From the NCBI RefSeq assembly GCF_003386235.1, contig NZ_QRDZ01000001.1, positions 434,001-498,000 of the forward strand: a stretch of 64,000 nt of DNA, given 5' to 3'. Under the pieces are notes generated by a model. That model did not search any database and was not told the DNA's origin. It saw nothing but the letters and a program-made list of their open reading frames with translations. The position numbers and the translations under genes are program-made. Every line of letters begins with the position of its first letter. Position 1 is the stretch's first letter. The DNA is from Cohnella phaseoli. GTDB taxonomy: Bacteria; Bacillota; Bacilli; Paenibacillales; Paenibacillaceae. Positions 26,212-35,823 of this stretch are shown here, piece by piece.

Positions 26212-26731
26212 GTTCGTTGGCGTGCTGCTCGTGCTGTTCGCCGGAACGATGATCGGGCTGGTGCAATCGGCGCGTTATGCCGCCAGGCCAAGGCAAATTC
26301 GCGAGCTGCTCCACGCTTTCCAGCGGCTGGAGACGGAGATCGGCTATGGCCGAACCCCTCTGCCCGAAGCGCTGGCCCGCATCGCGGCGGCCATTCCCAA
26401 GCCGTTGTCGGCGATGTTCGCTAGCGTGTCCGCATCGCTTGCGGGAGAAGAGGCGCGTTCGGGCGAGACAGTGAGCGAGTGCTGGGAAAGGGCGGTTCGC
26501 GATTTCTGGCCGGCGACGGCGATGAAGCAGCCGGAGCGGGAGGCGGCGCTCAGACTTGGCGCGACGCTTGGCGGAAGCGGCCGAGAGGATCAGTTGAAGC
26601 ATCTGAAGCTGGCGTTCCATCAGCTACAGGCCGAAGAGGCGACCGCCCGCGAGGAACAGCGCAAATACGAGAAGCTGAGCCGCAGCTTGGGCATGCTGGG
26701 AGCGGCGCTGATCGTCATTCTGATGATTTAG
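26204..26731 (+). CDS. spoIIIAB: Stage III sporulation protein AB
   Basis: A 175-residue protein related to the GspF platform of secretion systems. A membrane segment lies at each end (FVGVLLVLFAGTMIGLVQSA; LGMLGAALIVILMI) around a helical cytosolic part (RQIRELLHAFQRLETEIGYG). It likely forms the inner-membrane platform of the SpoIIIA channel on the mother-cell side. Normal length. Confidence 0.93.
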   Translation: MLKFVGVLLVLFAGTMIGLVQSARYAARPRQIRELLHAFQRLETEIGYGRTPLPEALARIAAAIPKPLSAMFASVSASLAGEEARSGETVSECWERAVRDFWPATAMKQPEREAALRLGATLGGSGREDQLKHLKLAFHQLQAEEATAREEQRKYEKLSRSLGMLGAALIVILMI

Positions 26732-26795
26732 CGGGAACGGACGGTTGCGGCGTGGCGCACTTCGTTGTCGCGGGACAATTTAGGAGGCCATAGCG

Positions 26796-26999
26796 ATGAA
26801 CATCGATATCAGCACCATTTTCCAAATCGCCGGCATCGGCATTATCGTGGCGATGATCCATACGGTGTTGAAGCAGATGGGCAAGGAAGATATGGCGCAC
26901 TGGGTTACGCTGATCGGATTCGTGGTCGTGCTGTTCATGGTCGTGCGTATGCTTAACGACTTGTTCCAGGAAATCAAGACCATTTTCCTGTTCCAGTAG
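26796..26999 (+). CDS. spoIIIAC: Stage III sporulation protein AC
   Basis: A 67-residue membrane protein with two helices around the conserved VLKQMGKEDMAHW loop. AGGAGG precedes the ATG. Component of the SpoIIIA complex, essential for sigma-G activity in the forespore in model species. Confidence 0.95.
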   Translation: MNIDISTIFQIAGIGIIVAMIHTVLKQMGKEDMAHWVTLIGFVVVLFMVVRMLNDLFQEIKTIFLFQ

Positions 27000-27009
27000 G
27001 TGGGTTGGG

Positions 27010-27399
27010 ATGGACATACTGCAAATCGTCGGAATCGGGTTTCTCGCCACGGTGCTCATTCTCGTCATCCGGGAGCAGAAGCCGATGTTCGCTTATCTGC
27101 TCGCCGCCTTCGTCGGGGTAGGAATTTTCCTTGCTTTCGTGGGCAAGATCGGCGACGTCATCTCCGTCTTGGAGGAGCTTGCGGATCGCTCGGGCATTCC
27201 TTCGGTTTATTTGAAGACAATGTTGAAAATTATCGGGATCGCCTACATCGCGGAATTCGGGGCGCAGATCGTCCGGGACGCGGGACTGGAAAGCATTGCG
27301 ACGAAAATCGAATTTGCCGGAAAAATGCTCATTCTCGTCATGGCGGTGCCCATCATCAGCGTGATCGTCGAAACGGTGCTGAATCTGCTGCCGGCTTGA
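27010..27399 (+). CDS. spoIIIAD: Stage III sporulation protein AD
   Basis: A 129-residue protein with four helices. The family motif KTMLKIIGIAYIAEFGAQIVRDAG is split over residues about 72-95. It starts 10 bases after spoIIIAC and belongs to the same SpoIIIAC/AD family. Confidence 0.95.
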   Translation: MDILQIVGIGFLATVLILVIREQKPMFAYLLAAFVGVGIFLAFVGKIGDVISVLEELADRSGIPSVYLKTMLKIIGIAYIAEFGAQIVRDAGLESIATKIEFAGKMLILVMAVPIISVIVETVLNLLPA

Positions 27400-27424
27400 C
27401 GGACGCGAAGACGGGAGGAACGGG

Positions 27425-28651
27425 ATGAGGCGAACGGGGAACGCATTCGGGCTGTTGCTGCTGGCATTGTTCGCCTTCCTGTTCGCGGATGCTTCGGTCG
27501 CGCTGGCCAATCCGGTCGGGGAAGGGGCGCGGTCGTCGATTGAAGGGCAGGAACGCCTGTCCGATGATCTGGCCCGCAAGCAGAGCGAGGAGCTTGAGCT
27601 GGGGCGCATCCAGCAATACTGGAGCAACCTGAAGTCGGAATACGGCGGGTACTTTCCCGAGGGCAAGCTGCCCGAGCTGCGCCAGTTGATGTTTCCCGAC
27701 GGGGAGAGCTGGAACATCGGTCAGGTGCTGTCTGGTATGGCGAAGTTTTTCCTGCATGAGGTGCTGTACAGCGGCAAGCTGCTCGTCACGATCGTGTTGC
27801 TGACCATCTTCACGATGCTGCTGGAAACGATGCAGAGCGCGTTCGAGCGGGGCTCGGTCAGTAAAGTCGCTTACGGCATCGCTTATCTCGTCGTCATCAT
27901 CCTGGCGGTGAACAGCTTTCGCACGGCGACCGCTTACGCGGCGGACGCAATCGGCAGCATGGTGCAGTTTATGCTGGCGATGGTGCCGCTCCTGCTGACG
28001 CTGCTGGCTGGAACGGGAGGAGTGACGTCGGTTGCGGTCCTTCATCCGCTCATCGTGTTCATGATCCATACGATCGGAACGCTCGTCCATTTGGTCGTGT
28101 TTCCGCTGCTGTTCTTTTCCGCGGTGCTGCATCTGGTCAGCGCTATGACCGAAAGGTACAAAGCGACGCAACTGGCCAACCTGCTACGCAACGTCGGCAT
28201 CGGCTTGCTGGGCATTATGTTGACCGTTTTCCTCGGCGTGCTGTCCGTGCAAGGGGCGACGGGAGCGGTGACGGACGGGGTGGCGCTGCGGACGGCGAAG
28301 TTCGTTACCGGCAATTTCGTGCCGGTCGTCGGTAAAATGTTCTCAGACGCGACGGATACGGTCCTATCCGCCAGTCTGCTCGTCAAAAACGCGGTCGGTT
28401 TGGCCGGGGTTATCGTCCTGATCTTCTTGTGCGCCTTTCCGGCCTTGAAAATATTGACGCTCGCGCTGATCTACAACGTGGCGGGGGCGGTCATGCAGCC
28501 GCTGGGAGATACGCCGATCGTGCACTGCCTGCAGACGATCGGCAAGACGCTGATCTACGTCTTCGCCGCCCTTGCCTCGGTCGGGCTAATGTTTTTCTTG
28601 GCGGTGACAATCATTCTGACGGCGGGCAATGCCGCCCTTATGATTCGATGA
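27425..28651 (+). CDS. spoIIIAE: Stage III sporulation protein AE
   Basis: A 408-residue protein with a cleavable signal sequence (LLLLALFAFLFADASVALA) and about seven to eight membrane helices from residue 110 on. The conserved middle (HPLIVFMIHTIGTLVHLVVF, then LLGIMLTVFLGVLSVQGATG) identifies it. Thought to be the central membrane part of the feeding-tube export apparatus. Normal length. Confidence 0.94.
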   Translation: MRRTGNAFGLLLLALFAFLFADASVALANPVGEGARSSIEGQERLSDDLARKQSEELELGRIQQYWSNLKSEYGGYFPEGKLPELRQLMFPDGESWNIGQVLSGMAKFFLHEVLYSGKLLVTIVLLTIFTMLLETMQSAFERGSVSKVAYGIAYLVVIILAVNSFRTATAYAADAIGSMVQFMLAMVPLLLTLLAGTGGVTSVAVLHPLIVFMIHTIGTLVHLVVFPLLFFSAVLHLVSAMTERYKATQLANLLRNVGIGLLGIMLTVFLGVLSVQGATGAVTDGVALRTAKFVTGNFVPVVGKMFSDATDTVLSASLLVKNAVGLAGVIVLIFLCAFPALKILTLALIYNVAGAVMQPLGDTPIVHCLQTIGKTLIYVFAALASVGLMFFLAVTIILTAGNAALMIR

Positions 28652-28669
28652 AGGGGAGGCGATCGCCGG

Positions 28670-29410
28670 TTGGACATCATGAACGGATTGTCGGTCTGGC
28701 TAAGACAGGTGATCGCGGTTCTTCTGCTCGCCTCGCTCATCGATCTGCTGCTGCCGAACAAGACGATGCAGCGTTATGTACGACTGGTTGCCGGGCTGTT
28801 TATTTTACTCACGGTGGCGTCGCCGATTATTCAGTGGGTCAAGGGGGATTTCGGAAGTCAGTTGGCTCAGGGGCTACAGTCGGTCGAGCAGTCTCCCGAA
28901 GGGGCGGGCAGGCAGCTGGCGATGATTAAGGCCGATGGCGCGAAGCTGCGCGACCGCAAAGCGGCGCAGGCGGCCGAACTGACGGCGGCGAGGCTGGAAT
29001 CCGAAATCGGAAAAGAAGTAGAGCAGGCCGAAGGCCGCTCGGTTCGACGCGTGAGCGTCGGTCTGGAAAAGGTGTCGGACGGCTCGCTGGCGGTGGTGCA
29101 AGTGATGATCGAACTTGAGCCGGAAGCCGCCGGTCGGCCGAGCGGCAGAAGCGGCGGCGCGCATGCGGAGGAGATCCGGGAAGTGGAAGCGGTGGCCGAT
29201 GTCGAAATCGAGGTCGGGGTTGGGGGCGAGAAGGCCTCTACAGAAGAAGGCGATCGGGCGGTTATCGCCAATGAAGCCGGTGCGGAGCAGGAACTCGACA
29301 AGGGCGTCCGGACAAAAGTAATCGCGCTCGTAGCGAACCGCTTCGGTATCGCTCCGGGGATCGTCGAAGTCAAGCTGCCGGACGAAGAGCGAGCCGTTAG
29401 GCGAGATTAG
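28670..29410 (+). CDS. spoIIIAF: Stage III sporulation protein AF
   Basis: A 246-residue protein: two N-terminal helices (LRQVIAVLLLASLIDLLLP; YVRLVAGLFILLTVASPIIQW), then a soluble ring-building domain. An acidic, low-complexity insertion of about 40 residues (around 165-205, GGAHAEEIREVEAVADVEIE) separates the fold from the conserved end RFGIAPGIVEVKL, so it is longer than the B. subtilis form of about 206. TTG start, GGGGAGG upstream. Confidence 0.9.
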   Translation: MDIMNGLSVWLRQVIAVLLLASLIDLLLPNKTMQRYVRLVAGLFILLTVASPIIQWVKGDFGSQLAQGLQSVEQSPEGAGRQLAMIKADGAKLRDRKAAQAAELTAARLESEIGKEVEQAEGRSVRRVSVGLEKVSDGSLAVVQVMIELEPEAAGRPSGRSGGAHAEEIREVEAVADVEIEVGVGGEKASTEEGDRAVIANEAGAEQELDKGVRTKVIALVANRFGIAPGIVEVKLPDEERAVRRD

Positions 29411-29423
29411 GGAGAGATGTGTC

Positions 29424-30074
29424 ATGGCGAATTGGCTGGAGCGGCTCGAATCTTACATCGGCGGGGGGGCAGGGGGACAGCGCAGGGTAAAAGCGTTTCG
29501 CTGGCTCGTGCTAATCGGCTTGCTCGGCGCGGCGCTGCTGCTCGCGGCTTCTCTGTTCAACGTCAAGACGATCGATCCTTCCAAGTCTCCGGACTTCTCG
29601 CCGCCCCGAGATCAGGATCCGCAGCAAGAGGTGTTTCTTGGAGGCGGTGAAGACAAAGGCGTCTCGACATTCGCCGATATCGAATCGGAATTCGAAAGCC
29701 GGCTTAAGGGGATGTTGGAGAAAATCGTCGGAGTCGGAACCGTCGACGTTCTCGTTACCGTCGACTCTACGGAAGAGACGGTCGTGCAGTTGAACGAGAA
29801 GCAGATGCAGACCATTACGGACGAGACGGATCGCAATGGAGCCAAGCGGCACATCACCGACATTTCCAAGGACGGTCAGGTCGTGCTGTACGAAGTTTCT
29901 TCGGGCACGCAGTCTCCGATCGTCGTCAAAAAGATCAAGCCGAGAATTCGCGGGGTGATGATCGTCGCCAAAGGCGCGGAGAGCGCCGCCGTCAAGAAGC
30001 TGATCGCGGAAGCCGTATCGGGAGGGCTCGACGTACCGATTCATCGCATCTCCGTCGTGCCCCGCAAGACGTAG
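29424..30074 (+). CDS. spoIIIAG: Stage III sporulation protein AG
   Basis: A 216-residue protein: one N-terminal helix (residues about 29-50), then a ring-building motif domain. The conserved stretch LKGMLEKIVGVGTVDVLVTVDS is followed by a beta-rich insert and IRGVMIVAKGAESAAVKKLI. SpoIIIAG forms a large ring in the intermembrane space in B. subtilis. Normal length. Confidence 0.94.
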   Translation: MANWLERLESYIGGGAGGQRRVKAFRWLVLIGLLGAALLLAASLFNVKTIDPSKSPDFSPPRDQDPQQEVFLGGGEDKGVSTFADIESEFESRLKGMLEKIVGVGTVDVLVTVDSTEETVVQLNEKQMQTITDETDRNGAKRHITDISKDGQVVLYEVSSGTQSPIVVKKIKPRIRGVMIVAKGAESAAVKKLIAEAVSGGLDVPIHRISVVPRKT

Positions 30075-30122
30075 GGAGTCCATAAAAGATTTAACATCTA
30101 ACATACCGGGAGGAATAGAACA

Positions 30123-30767
30123 ATGAACAACAAACGCCAAACGATCTGGCTCGTATCCATGCTTAGTTTAATGGTCATCTTATCCGCTTATTATTTGTTC
30201 AGCGAGGACGCTCCGTCGACGAACAAAGCCGCCGGAGGGGCGAATCAGGCGATCGAGGAGGCCGGCAAGGTGTCGGCGACCAATCCCGACGGCGTTACCG
30301 TTCAGCAGGTCGATCGAATGACCGACGAGCTGCCGGACGCCGAGACGGGGGCGACGGGAACGGGCGAGCAGATGTCGCCGGAGGATCAGGAAGTGCTTAA
30401 AGGAATCGCCAATGCGGCGGGCAACGATCGTCTGGAGCAGATTGCCTACGACAGAATGAACAAAGTGAGCAAGCGGTCGGAAGAGCTGAGCGCGACGATT
30501 GGCAATGCGAAAGCGACCCAGGAGGAAGCGACGGCCGCGGCCGAAGAGCTGGATCGTCTGGAAGATCTCGACTTACGGATTACAAGCTTGCAGGAGAAGC
30601 TGCTCCAGGAGTTCGACAACGCGGTCGTGGACGAGGTCGATTCGAAGTTTAAGGTTATTGTGCTTAGCGACAAGCTCGAAAAGAAACAGGCGATCGGCAT
30701 CATCGACCTGGCGACCAAAGAGCTTAACGTTGGCCCCGAACGGGTCAGCGTCCAGTACGTGGATTGA
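30123..30767 (+). CDS. spoIIIAH: Stage III sporulation protein AH
   Basis: A 214-residue protein: one N-terminal helix (IWLVSMLSLMVILSAYYLF), an acidic linker, then a ring-building domain with DRLEQIAYDRMNKVSKRSEE and a final AIGIIDLATKELNVGPERVSVQYVD. It pairs with forespore SpoIIQ across the septum in model species; spoIIQ is not in this window. It ends the operon, with a terminator after it. Confidence 0.94.
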   Translation: MNNKRQTIWLVSMLSLMVILSAYYLFSEDAPSTNKAAGGANQAIEEAGKVSATNPDGVTVQQVDRMTDELPDAETGATGTGEQMSPEDQEVLKGIANAAGNDRLEQIAYDRMNKVSKRSEELSATIGNAKATQEEATAAAEELDRLEDLDLRITSLQEKLLQEFDNAVVDEVDSKFKVIVLSDKLEKKQAIGIIDLATKELNVGPERVSVQYVD

Positions 30768-30804
30768 TCGGGAATCGGAGCGGCTAGTGCAATAAACGGA
30801 GGCG

Positions 30805-30855
30805 AGGCTGCCTCGGAAGCGGATCTCGCGATCCGTCTCCGGGCAGCCTTCTTTG
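30805..30855 (+). terminator. Terminator of the spoIIIA operon
   Basis: AGGCTGCC (30805-30812) and GGCAGCCT (30842-30849) enclose CGGATC-TCGC-GATCCG. TCTTTGCG follows. Confidence 0.75.
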
Positions 30856-30926
30856 CGCTTGCAGGTTAGAGCTAATCTTCGGGAGAATACCGAACGAGCC
30901 TTATAACCCTTTCCATTTCGAGCGTT

Positions 30927-30937
30927 TATGGTATAAT
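30927..30937 (+). promoter_or_regulatory. Extended -10 promoter of accBC
   Basis: TTATGGTATAAT: perfect -10 (30932-30937) with upstream TG. The -35 is weak. It lies about 84 bases before accB; no FapR site was recognised. Confidence 0.5.
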
Positions 30938-31020
30938 AATCCCGTTGTGGGTTCGAACAAGCCTTCTCTTCGAACATGCTTTCTTCAGACGGGTGAATCC
31001 CGAATCAAGGAGTGACCGAG

Positions 31021-31515
31021 ATGTTTAAGTTGAGCGAAATTAAAGAATTGATCAAATTGGTGGACCAGACGAGCGTGCACGAATTGGAAATCGAAAACGA
31101 GGGCGCGCGGCTGTCGATCCGCAAGCCGGGCCGCACCGAGGTTGTCAATGTGCAAGCGCCTTCCTTCCCTACTACATATCTTCCCGCGGCTCCGGTCGCG
31201 CACGCTTCGCCCGTAGGGGCTCACGCTGTGCCGGCAGAAGAGGCGAAAGCCGCTCCTGCAGCCGATACTTCCCATCTGAACCGGATCGTCTCGCCGATGG
31301 TCGGAACGTTTTATCGTTCGCCGTCTCCGGACGCAGCGCCGTTCGTCAACATCGGCGATCGTGTAACGGATAAGACGGTTGTGTGCATCCTGGAAGCGAT
31401 GAAGCTGATGAATCCTCTGGAGGCGGAAGTTAAAGGAGAAATCGTGGACATTCTCGTGGAGAACGGACAGCTCGTCGAGTTCGGCCAACCGCTATTCCTA
31501 GTCAAGCCGGAATAA
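31021..31515 (+). CDS. accB: Biotin carboxyl carrier protein of acetyl-CoA carboxylase
   Basis: A 164-residue BCCP. The N-terminal part is a helix-strand unit ([20 protein letters not shown]), then an Ala/Pro-rich linker (about 55-85), then the biotinyl domain with EAMKLMN, biotin lysine at K128. It carries CO2 between biotin carboxylase and carboxyltransferase at the first step of fatty-acid synthesis. ATG 31021 is used; a GTG three codons earlier would overlap the ribosome site AAGGAG. Confidence 0.95.
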   Translation: MFKLSEIKELIKLVDQTSVHELEIENEGARLSIRKPGRTEVVNVQAPSFPTTYLPAAPVAHASPVGAHAVPAEEAKAAPAADTSHLNRIVSPMVGTFYRSPSPDAAPFVNIGDRVTDKTVVCILEAMKLMNPLEAEVKGEIVDILVENGQLVEFGQPLFLVKPE

Positions 31516-31534
31516 TCCCGAGGAGGACTTCGCT

Positions 31535-32890
31535 TTGAAATTCAATAAAATATTGATCGCCAACCGAGGCGAGATCGCGGTCCGGATTATTCGCGCATGC
31601 CGCGAGCTGGGCATTACGGCTGTTGCGGTGTACTCCGAAGCCGACAGGGAATCGCTGCACGTGCGCCTGGCCGACGAAGCTTATTGCATCGGGCCGACCG
31701 CATCGAAGGACAGTTACCTGAATTTGACCAATATTATGAGCGTCGCCACTCTGACCGATTGCGATGCGATTCACCCCGGCTACGGCTTTCTTTCGGAAAA
31801 CGCCGATTTCGCGGAAATCTGCGAATCGTGCAATATAACGTTTATCGGACCTTCGTCCGAAGCGATCAGCCGGATGGGCGACAAATCCGTCGCCAAGCAG
31901 ACGATGAAAGAGGCGGACGTTCCCGTTATCCCGGGTTCCGACGGCCTGCTTGAAGATCTCGACGACGCAGTGCGCGTCGCTCGCGAGATCGGCTATCCGG
32001 TCATCATCAAGGCGACGGCCGGTGGCGGCGGACGCGGTATTCGCATCGCGGAAAACGAGGAGATGCTGATCCGGGAAATTACGACCGCTCAGCAGGAAGC
32101 GGAGAAGGCGTTCGGCAATGCCGGCGTTTATCTGGAGAAATTTTTGACTGGAATGAAGCATGTCGAGATTCAGATCATCGCCGACAAGCATGGCAATGTG
32201 GCGCATCTCGGCGAGCGGGACTGCTCAGTGCAGCGCCGTCGCCAGAAGCTGGTCGAGGAAGCGCCTTGCCCGATTATGACGCCGGAGCTCCGCGAGCGCA
32301 TGGGCCAAGCGTCGGTTCGCGCCGCCCGCGCCGTGAACTATTCCGGCGCCGGCACGATCGAATATTTACTTGGACCGGACGGCAGCTTCTACTTTATGGA
32401 GATGAATACCCGCATTCAGGTCGAGCACCCGGTAACCGAGATGATTACCGGAATTGATCTGATCAAGGAAATGGTCTTCATCGCTCAGGGCGAACCGCTT
32501 TCCTTCAAGCAAGAGGACGTCAAGTTTGATGGATGGGCGATCGAATGCCGCATTAACGCGGAGGATCCGGAGCGCAACTTCATGCCTTCCGCCGGACGCG
32601 TCGGCTTCTATTTGCCTCCAGGAGGTCCGGGGGTGCGGGTGGACAGCGCGGCTTATCCGCAGTATGTCATTTCGCCGCATTACGATTCCATGGTGGCCAA
32701 GCTGATTGTCTGGGCGCCGACTCGCGAGGAAGCGATTGCCAGAGCCCGTCGGGCGCTTAGCGAATTTATCGTGGAAGGCGTCAAGACGACGATTCCGTTC
32801 CACATGAAGCTGATGAACCATCCGATTTTCAATAAAGGCACGTTCGATATCAAGTTTCTCGAGGAGCACGACGTCGGTCTCGAAGGCTGA
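31535..32890 (+). CDS. accC: Biotin carboxylase subunit of acetyl-CoA carboxylase
   Basis: A 451-residue ATP-grasp enzyme. The N-terminal part is [20 protein letters not shown]; the ATP loop is [13 protein letters not shown]; the bicarbonate/biotin site has [40 protein letters not shown] is conserved. It carboxylates biotin on AccB using ATP and bicarbonate. AGGAGGAC precedes the TTG start; 19 bases after accB. Confidence 0.96.
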   Translation: MKFNKILIANRGEIAVRIIRACRELGITAVAVYSEADRESLHVRLADEAYCIGPTASKDSYLNLTNIMSVATLTDCDAIHPGYGFLSENADFAEICESCNITFIGPSSEAISRMGDKSVAKQTMKEADVPVIPGSDGLLEDLDDAVRVAREIGYPVIIKATAGGGGRGIRIAENEEMLIREITTAQQEAEKAFGNAGVYLEKFLTGMKHVEIQIIADKHGNVAHLGERDCSVQRRRQKLVEEAPCPIMTPELRERMGQASVRAARAVNYSGAGTIEYLLGPDGSFYFMEMNTRIQVEHPVTEMITGIDLIKEMVFIAQGEPLSFKQEDVKFDGWAIECRINAEDPERNFMPSAGRVGFYLPPGGPGVRVDSAAYPQYVISPHYDSMVAKLIVWAPTREEAIARARRALSEFIVEGVKTTIPFHMKLMNHPIFNKGTFDIKFLEEHDVGLEG

Positions 32891-32939
32891 CGCCGGCGTC
32901 GTTTGCCGGTTTGGGGAACAAAAAAAATCGGCCAAGCGT

Positions 32940-32968
32940 TTGTCATAATAATCCGGGAATGCTATATT
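32940..32968 (+). promoter_or_regulatory. Sigma-A promoter upstream of yqhY
   Basis: TTGTCA (32940-32945), 17-base spacer, TATATT (32963-32968), about 70 bases before yqhY. Confidence 0.7.
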
Positions 32969-33036
32969 TATAAGTAGTGAAGGCGGACGCTCGGACTTAC
33001 GCGAATAGGTCCGGGATATGGAGGTGGAACTGCGAA

Positions 33037-33444
33037 ATGGAAATGTTAGCACCGGATTTCGAGAGAACGGATCTCGGTACGATCGAGATCGCCCCGGAGG
33101 TCATCGAGGTGATCGCCGGCCTGGCAACCGTCGAGGTGGACGGGGTCGCCGGGATGAGCGGGGGCCTGTCGTCCGGCATCGCCGAATTGCTCGGACGCAA
33201 GAACCTGTCCAAGGGAGTCAAGGTAGAGGTAGGCCAGAGAGAAGCAGCCGTTGATGTTTCGATTATCGTGCATTACGGTCGCAAAATTCCGGAAATTTCA
33301 ACCGAGATTCAACGCAACGTCAAGCGCTCGATCGAATCGATGACGGGATTAAACGTCGTGGAAGTCAACGTACATATTCATGACGTTCACTTCAAGACGA
33401 GTGAGAAACCCGAAGAAGAAGAATCCCATACACGCGTACGATAA
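33037..33444 (+). CDS. yqhY: Asp23/Gls24 family protein YqhY
   Basis: A 135-residue Asp23/Gls24 protein: IEIAPEVIEVIAGLATVEVD at the start, GRKNLSKGVKVEVGQREAAV in the middle and PEISTEIQRNVKRSIESMTG followed by VVEVNVHIHDV at the end. Such proteins coat the inner face of the envelope. In B. subtilis yqhY follows accBC and its loss disturbs fatty-acid synthesis control. ATG 33037 follows GGAGGTGG at about 9 bases. Confidence 0.92.
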   Translation: MEMLAPDFERTDLGTIEIAPEVIEVIAGLATVEVDGVAGMSGGLSSGIAELLGRKNLSKGVKVEVGQREAAVDVSIIVHYGRKIPEISTEIQRNVKRSIESMTGLNVVEVNVHIHDVHFKTSEKPEEEESHTRVR

Positions 33445-33502
33445 TGACGTGCCATACCCGGTTTCCGCAGCGTCGGCAATAGCTTCGGTCTGCGGATGAC
33501 CG

Positions 33503-33549
33503 CCCTCTGACGAGAGTTTCCCGTAGGAGACTCTCGTAGAGGCCTTTTT
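33503..33549 (+). terminator. Terminator of yqhY
   Basis: CCTCT-ACGAGAGT arm pairs with ACTCTCGT-AGAGG (one bulge), followed by CCTTTTT. Confidence 0.85.
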
Positions 33550-33605
33550 CGCGATCATAAGCGCATCATCGTACCTGGAAACAGGGAACAGGGAGGGCTC
33601 ATTCG

Positions 33606-34169
33606 TTGATTAAAGTGTTGGACAGGCTGCTTCTGTTGCTATACAGCTTAGTAATTGCAATTGCCTCGATCGTGGCGATTGTAGCTGCGAGCGGAGGTTT
33701 CTCCGTAGAGTGGCTGCAGGAGGTTGTTTCTGATTTTACGGGCGACGTGCGCGTCGTGCAGGCTTCGGTAATCGGAGTATCGATCGTGCTGCTGCTCGTC
33801 AGCGTTCGATTCTTGTTCGTCTCCCTGCGTAGAGACGGCAATTCCGCTCCTTCGATTAACCAGCGAACGGAGCACGGAGATATTCGCATCTCGGTTGAGA
33901 CGGTCGAGAATCTCGCGCTGAAGGCTGCATCCCGCACGCGGGGCATCAAAGATTTGCGCGCTCGAGTCAGAGTATCCGAGGCCGGCCTCGGTATTCTCAT
34001 CCGGGCGTTCGTAGACGGTGAAAGCTCCATTCCGACATTGTCGGAGGAAATGCAGCGAGCGGTCGCGCAGCAGGTGGAGGAAGCGACGGGCATTCCGGTA
34101 GCCGAGGTTTCGGTGTTTATCGCGAATGTGACCCAAGCGCCCGCCACTTTTAAGAGCCGCGTGGAATAG
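33606..34169 (+). CDS. amaP: Alkaline shock response membrane anchor AmaP
   Basis: A 187-residue protein. Two helices at about 7-30 and 52-74 precede a cytosolic Asp23-like domain (IRISVETVENLALKAASRTR, then VAQQVEEATGIPVAEVSVFI). In Staphylococcus AmaP anchors Asp23 at the membrane; here YqhY may be the partner encoded just upstream. TTG start with GGGAGGG 8 bases before it. It is 16 bases from the next gene. Confidence 0.88.
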   Translation: MIKVLDRLLLLLYSLVIAIASIVAIVAASGGFSVEWLQEVVSDFTGDVRVVQASVIGVSIVLLLVSVRFLFVSLRRDGNSAPSINQRTEHGDIRISVETVENLALKAASRTRGIKDLRARVRVSEAGLGILIRAFVDGESSIPTLSEEMQRAVAQQVEEATGIPVAEVSVFIANVTQAPATFKSRVE

Positions 34170-34184
34170 GAGGGCGGACCGCCT

Positions 34185-34415
34185 ATGTGGAAAGCTTGGT
34201 TGGAAGCCTACGGCGGCAGAATCGCAGGAGTTGCGGCGGGTCTCTTATTCGGCGTCATCTACTTGATCAGCGGATTTTGGGATATGCTGTTTTGCGCATT
34301 GCTCATTGGCATAGGTTATTGGATTGGCAAACAGAAGGACGAACGGCGCGGTCCGATCTTTCCGCTGGAAAGATTGACGGACTGGGTGTCTGACCGTTGG
34401 CCCTGGTCGCGATAA
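34185..34415 (+). CDS. DUF2273 small membrane protein
   Basis: A 76-residue DUF2273 protein: two helices (GGRIAGVAAGLLFGVIYLIS; FWDMLFCALLIGIGYWIG) and a basic amphipathic tail (LERLTDWVSDRWPWSR). The family habitually neighbours AmaP and Asp23 genes, as here, suggesting one envelope-associated unit. Function unknown. AGGAGGGCGG before the ATG. Confidence 0.85.
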   Translation: MWKAWLEAYGGRIAGVAAGLLFGVIYLISGFWDMLFCALLIGIGYWIGKQKDERRGPIFPLERLTDWVSDRWPWSR

Positions 34416-34503
34416 TCCCTGCGAATGCATGGGATTTTTTGCGTGTTTATGGAAAAAATGCAAAGAAACGGGCAACGACGACACGAAACATTCGGGAGGA
34501 CTC

Positions 34504-34965
34504 ATGAAGCGCAGACTGGCAAGAGAAATTGTGGTGCAGAGCTTGTACCAGATCGAAATGAACGGGGTTACGGGGCTTGAGGCCGTCAATACGGTAATGG
34601 ACGAGGCTCGTCAAGATAACGAGGTCGGCGCCGACGTGGCGGAGCTGGCGAGCATCGACGCTTTTACAAGAGAATTGGTGCAGGGCGTGCTGGACAAGCA
34701 GCAGGAGATCGATCAGCACCTTGTCGTCTATTTGACGGGATGGCAGGTAGATCGGCTATCGCGGGTTGATCGGCAAGTATTGCGTTTGGCCGTTTATGAG
34801 ATGTTGTATCGGCAGGACGTGCCCCCCAAAGTTGTCATTAACGAAGCGATCGAGCTGGCCAAGCATTTCGGCCGGGACGAGAACGGCAAGTTCGTGAACG
34901 GCGTTTTGGGCCGGATGATGAAAGAGAGAGAAGAGAACCAACCCGAGGAGAGTGACCGGAAGTGA
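34504..34965 (+). CDS. nusB: Transcription antitermination factor NusB
   Basis: A 153-residue all-helical NusB. It begins [18 protein letters not shown], and has the conserved [37 protein letters not shown]. It joins NusE in the antitermination complex of rRNA operons. ATG 34504 follows GGGAGGAC; longer starts lack a site. Its TGA overlaps the folD GTG (GTGA). Confidence 0.94.
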   Translation: MKRRLAREIVVQSLYQIEMNGVTGLEAVNTVMDEARQDNEVGADVAELASIDAFTRELVQGVLDKQQEIDQHLVVYLTGWQVDRLSRVDRQVLRLAVYEMLYRQDVPPKVVINEAIELAKHFGRDENGKFVNGVLGRMMKEREENQPEESDRK

Positions 34966-35813
34966 GCGCACAACTGATCGAAGGCAAAAAAATATCCGAT
35001 TTTATCCGCGAAGAGATTAAGCTTGAAGCGGATCGATTGAAGAGCGAAGGCGTAACTCCGGGCCTTGTCGTCATCTTGGTAGGCGAAGATCCGGCTTCGC
35101 AGGTTTACGTTCGCAACAAGGCGAAAGCATGCGAGCAGCTTGGCTATTATTCCGAGGTCGTTCGTCTGCCAGCCGAGACGAGCCAGCAACAACTGCTGAG
35201 CCTGATCGACCGATACAATAGCGACGACAAAGTAAATGGCATTCTGGTGCAGCTCCCGCTGCCTAAGCATATCGAAGAGAAGGCGATCATCGACGCGATT
35301 GCGGTGGAGAAGGATGTCGACGGCTTTCATCCGGAGAGCGTCGGCAATCTGATGATCGGGGACGACACGTTGCTGCCGTGTACGCCGGCCGGCGTCATCG
35401 AACTGCTCAAGCGGACCGGCAACGATCCTGCGGGCAAGCATGCCGTCGTCATCGGACGCAGCAACATCGTCGGCAAGCCGGTCGCGATGCTGCTGCTTCG
35501 CGAGCATGCGACGGTGACGATCTGTCACTCGCGCACGCCGAATTTGCCGGAAATCGCCAAGCAAGCCGACATTCTGGTTGCCGCCGTCGGCGTGCCGAAG
35601 CTGGTGAAGAAGGAATGGGTCAAACCGGGCGCGGTCGTCATAGATGTAGGCGTTAACCGTCTTCCGGACGGCAAGCTGTGCGGCGATGTCGATTTCGACG
35701 ACGTCGTGGATACGGCGGGGTGGATTACGCCGGTACCGGGCGGAGTCGGACCGATGACGATTACGATGCTGATGGCCAACACGCTGAAGGCGGCCAAGCG
35801 TTCCCGCGGTTAG
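34962..35813 (+). CDS. folD: Methylenetetrahydrofolate dehydrogenase/cyclohydrolase
   Basis: A 283-residue bifunctional FolD. Catalytic region: [21 protein letters not shown] (Tyr and Lys). The loop [11 protein letters not shown] is conserved. The NADP-binding fold has [14 protein letters not shown] and the end [19 protein letters not shown]. It interconverts 5,10-methylene- and 10-formyl-tetrahydrofolate. GTG start, 4-base overlap with nusB. Confidence 0.96.
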   Translation: MSAQLIEGKKISDFIREEIKLEADRLKSEGVTPGLVVILVGEDPASQVYVRNKAKACEQLGYYSEVVRLPAETSQQQLLSLIDRYNSDDKVNGILVQLPLPKHIEEKAIIDAIAVEKDVDGFHPESVGNLMIGDDTLLPCTPAGVIELLKRTGNDPAGKHAVVIGRSNIVGKPVAMLLLREHATVTICHSRTPNLPEIAKQADILVAAVGVPKLVKKEWVKPGAVVIDVGVNRLPDGKLCGDVDFDDVVDTAGWITPVPGGVGPMTITMLMANTLKAAKRSRG

Positions 35814-35823
35814 GGCGCAGACG

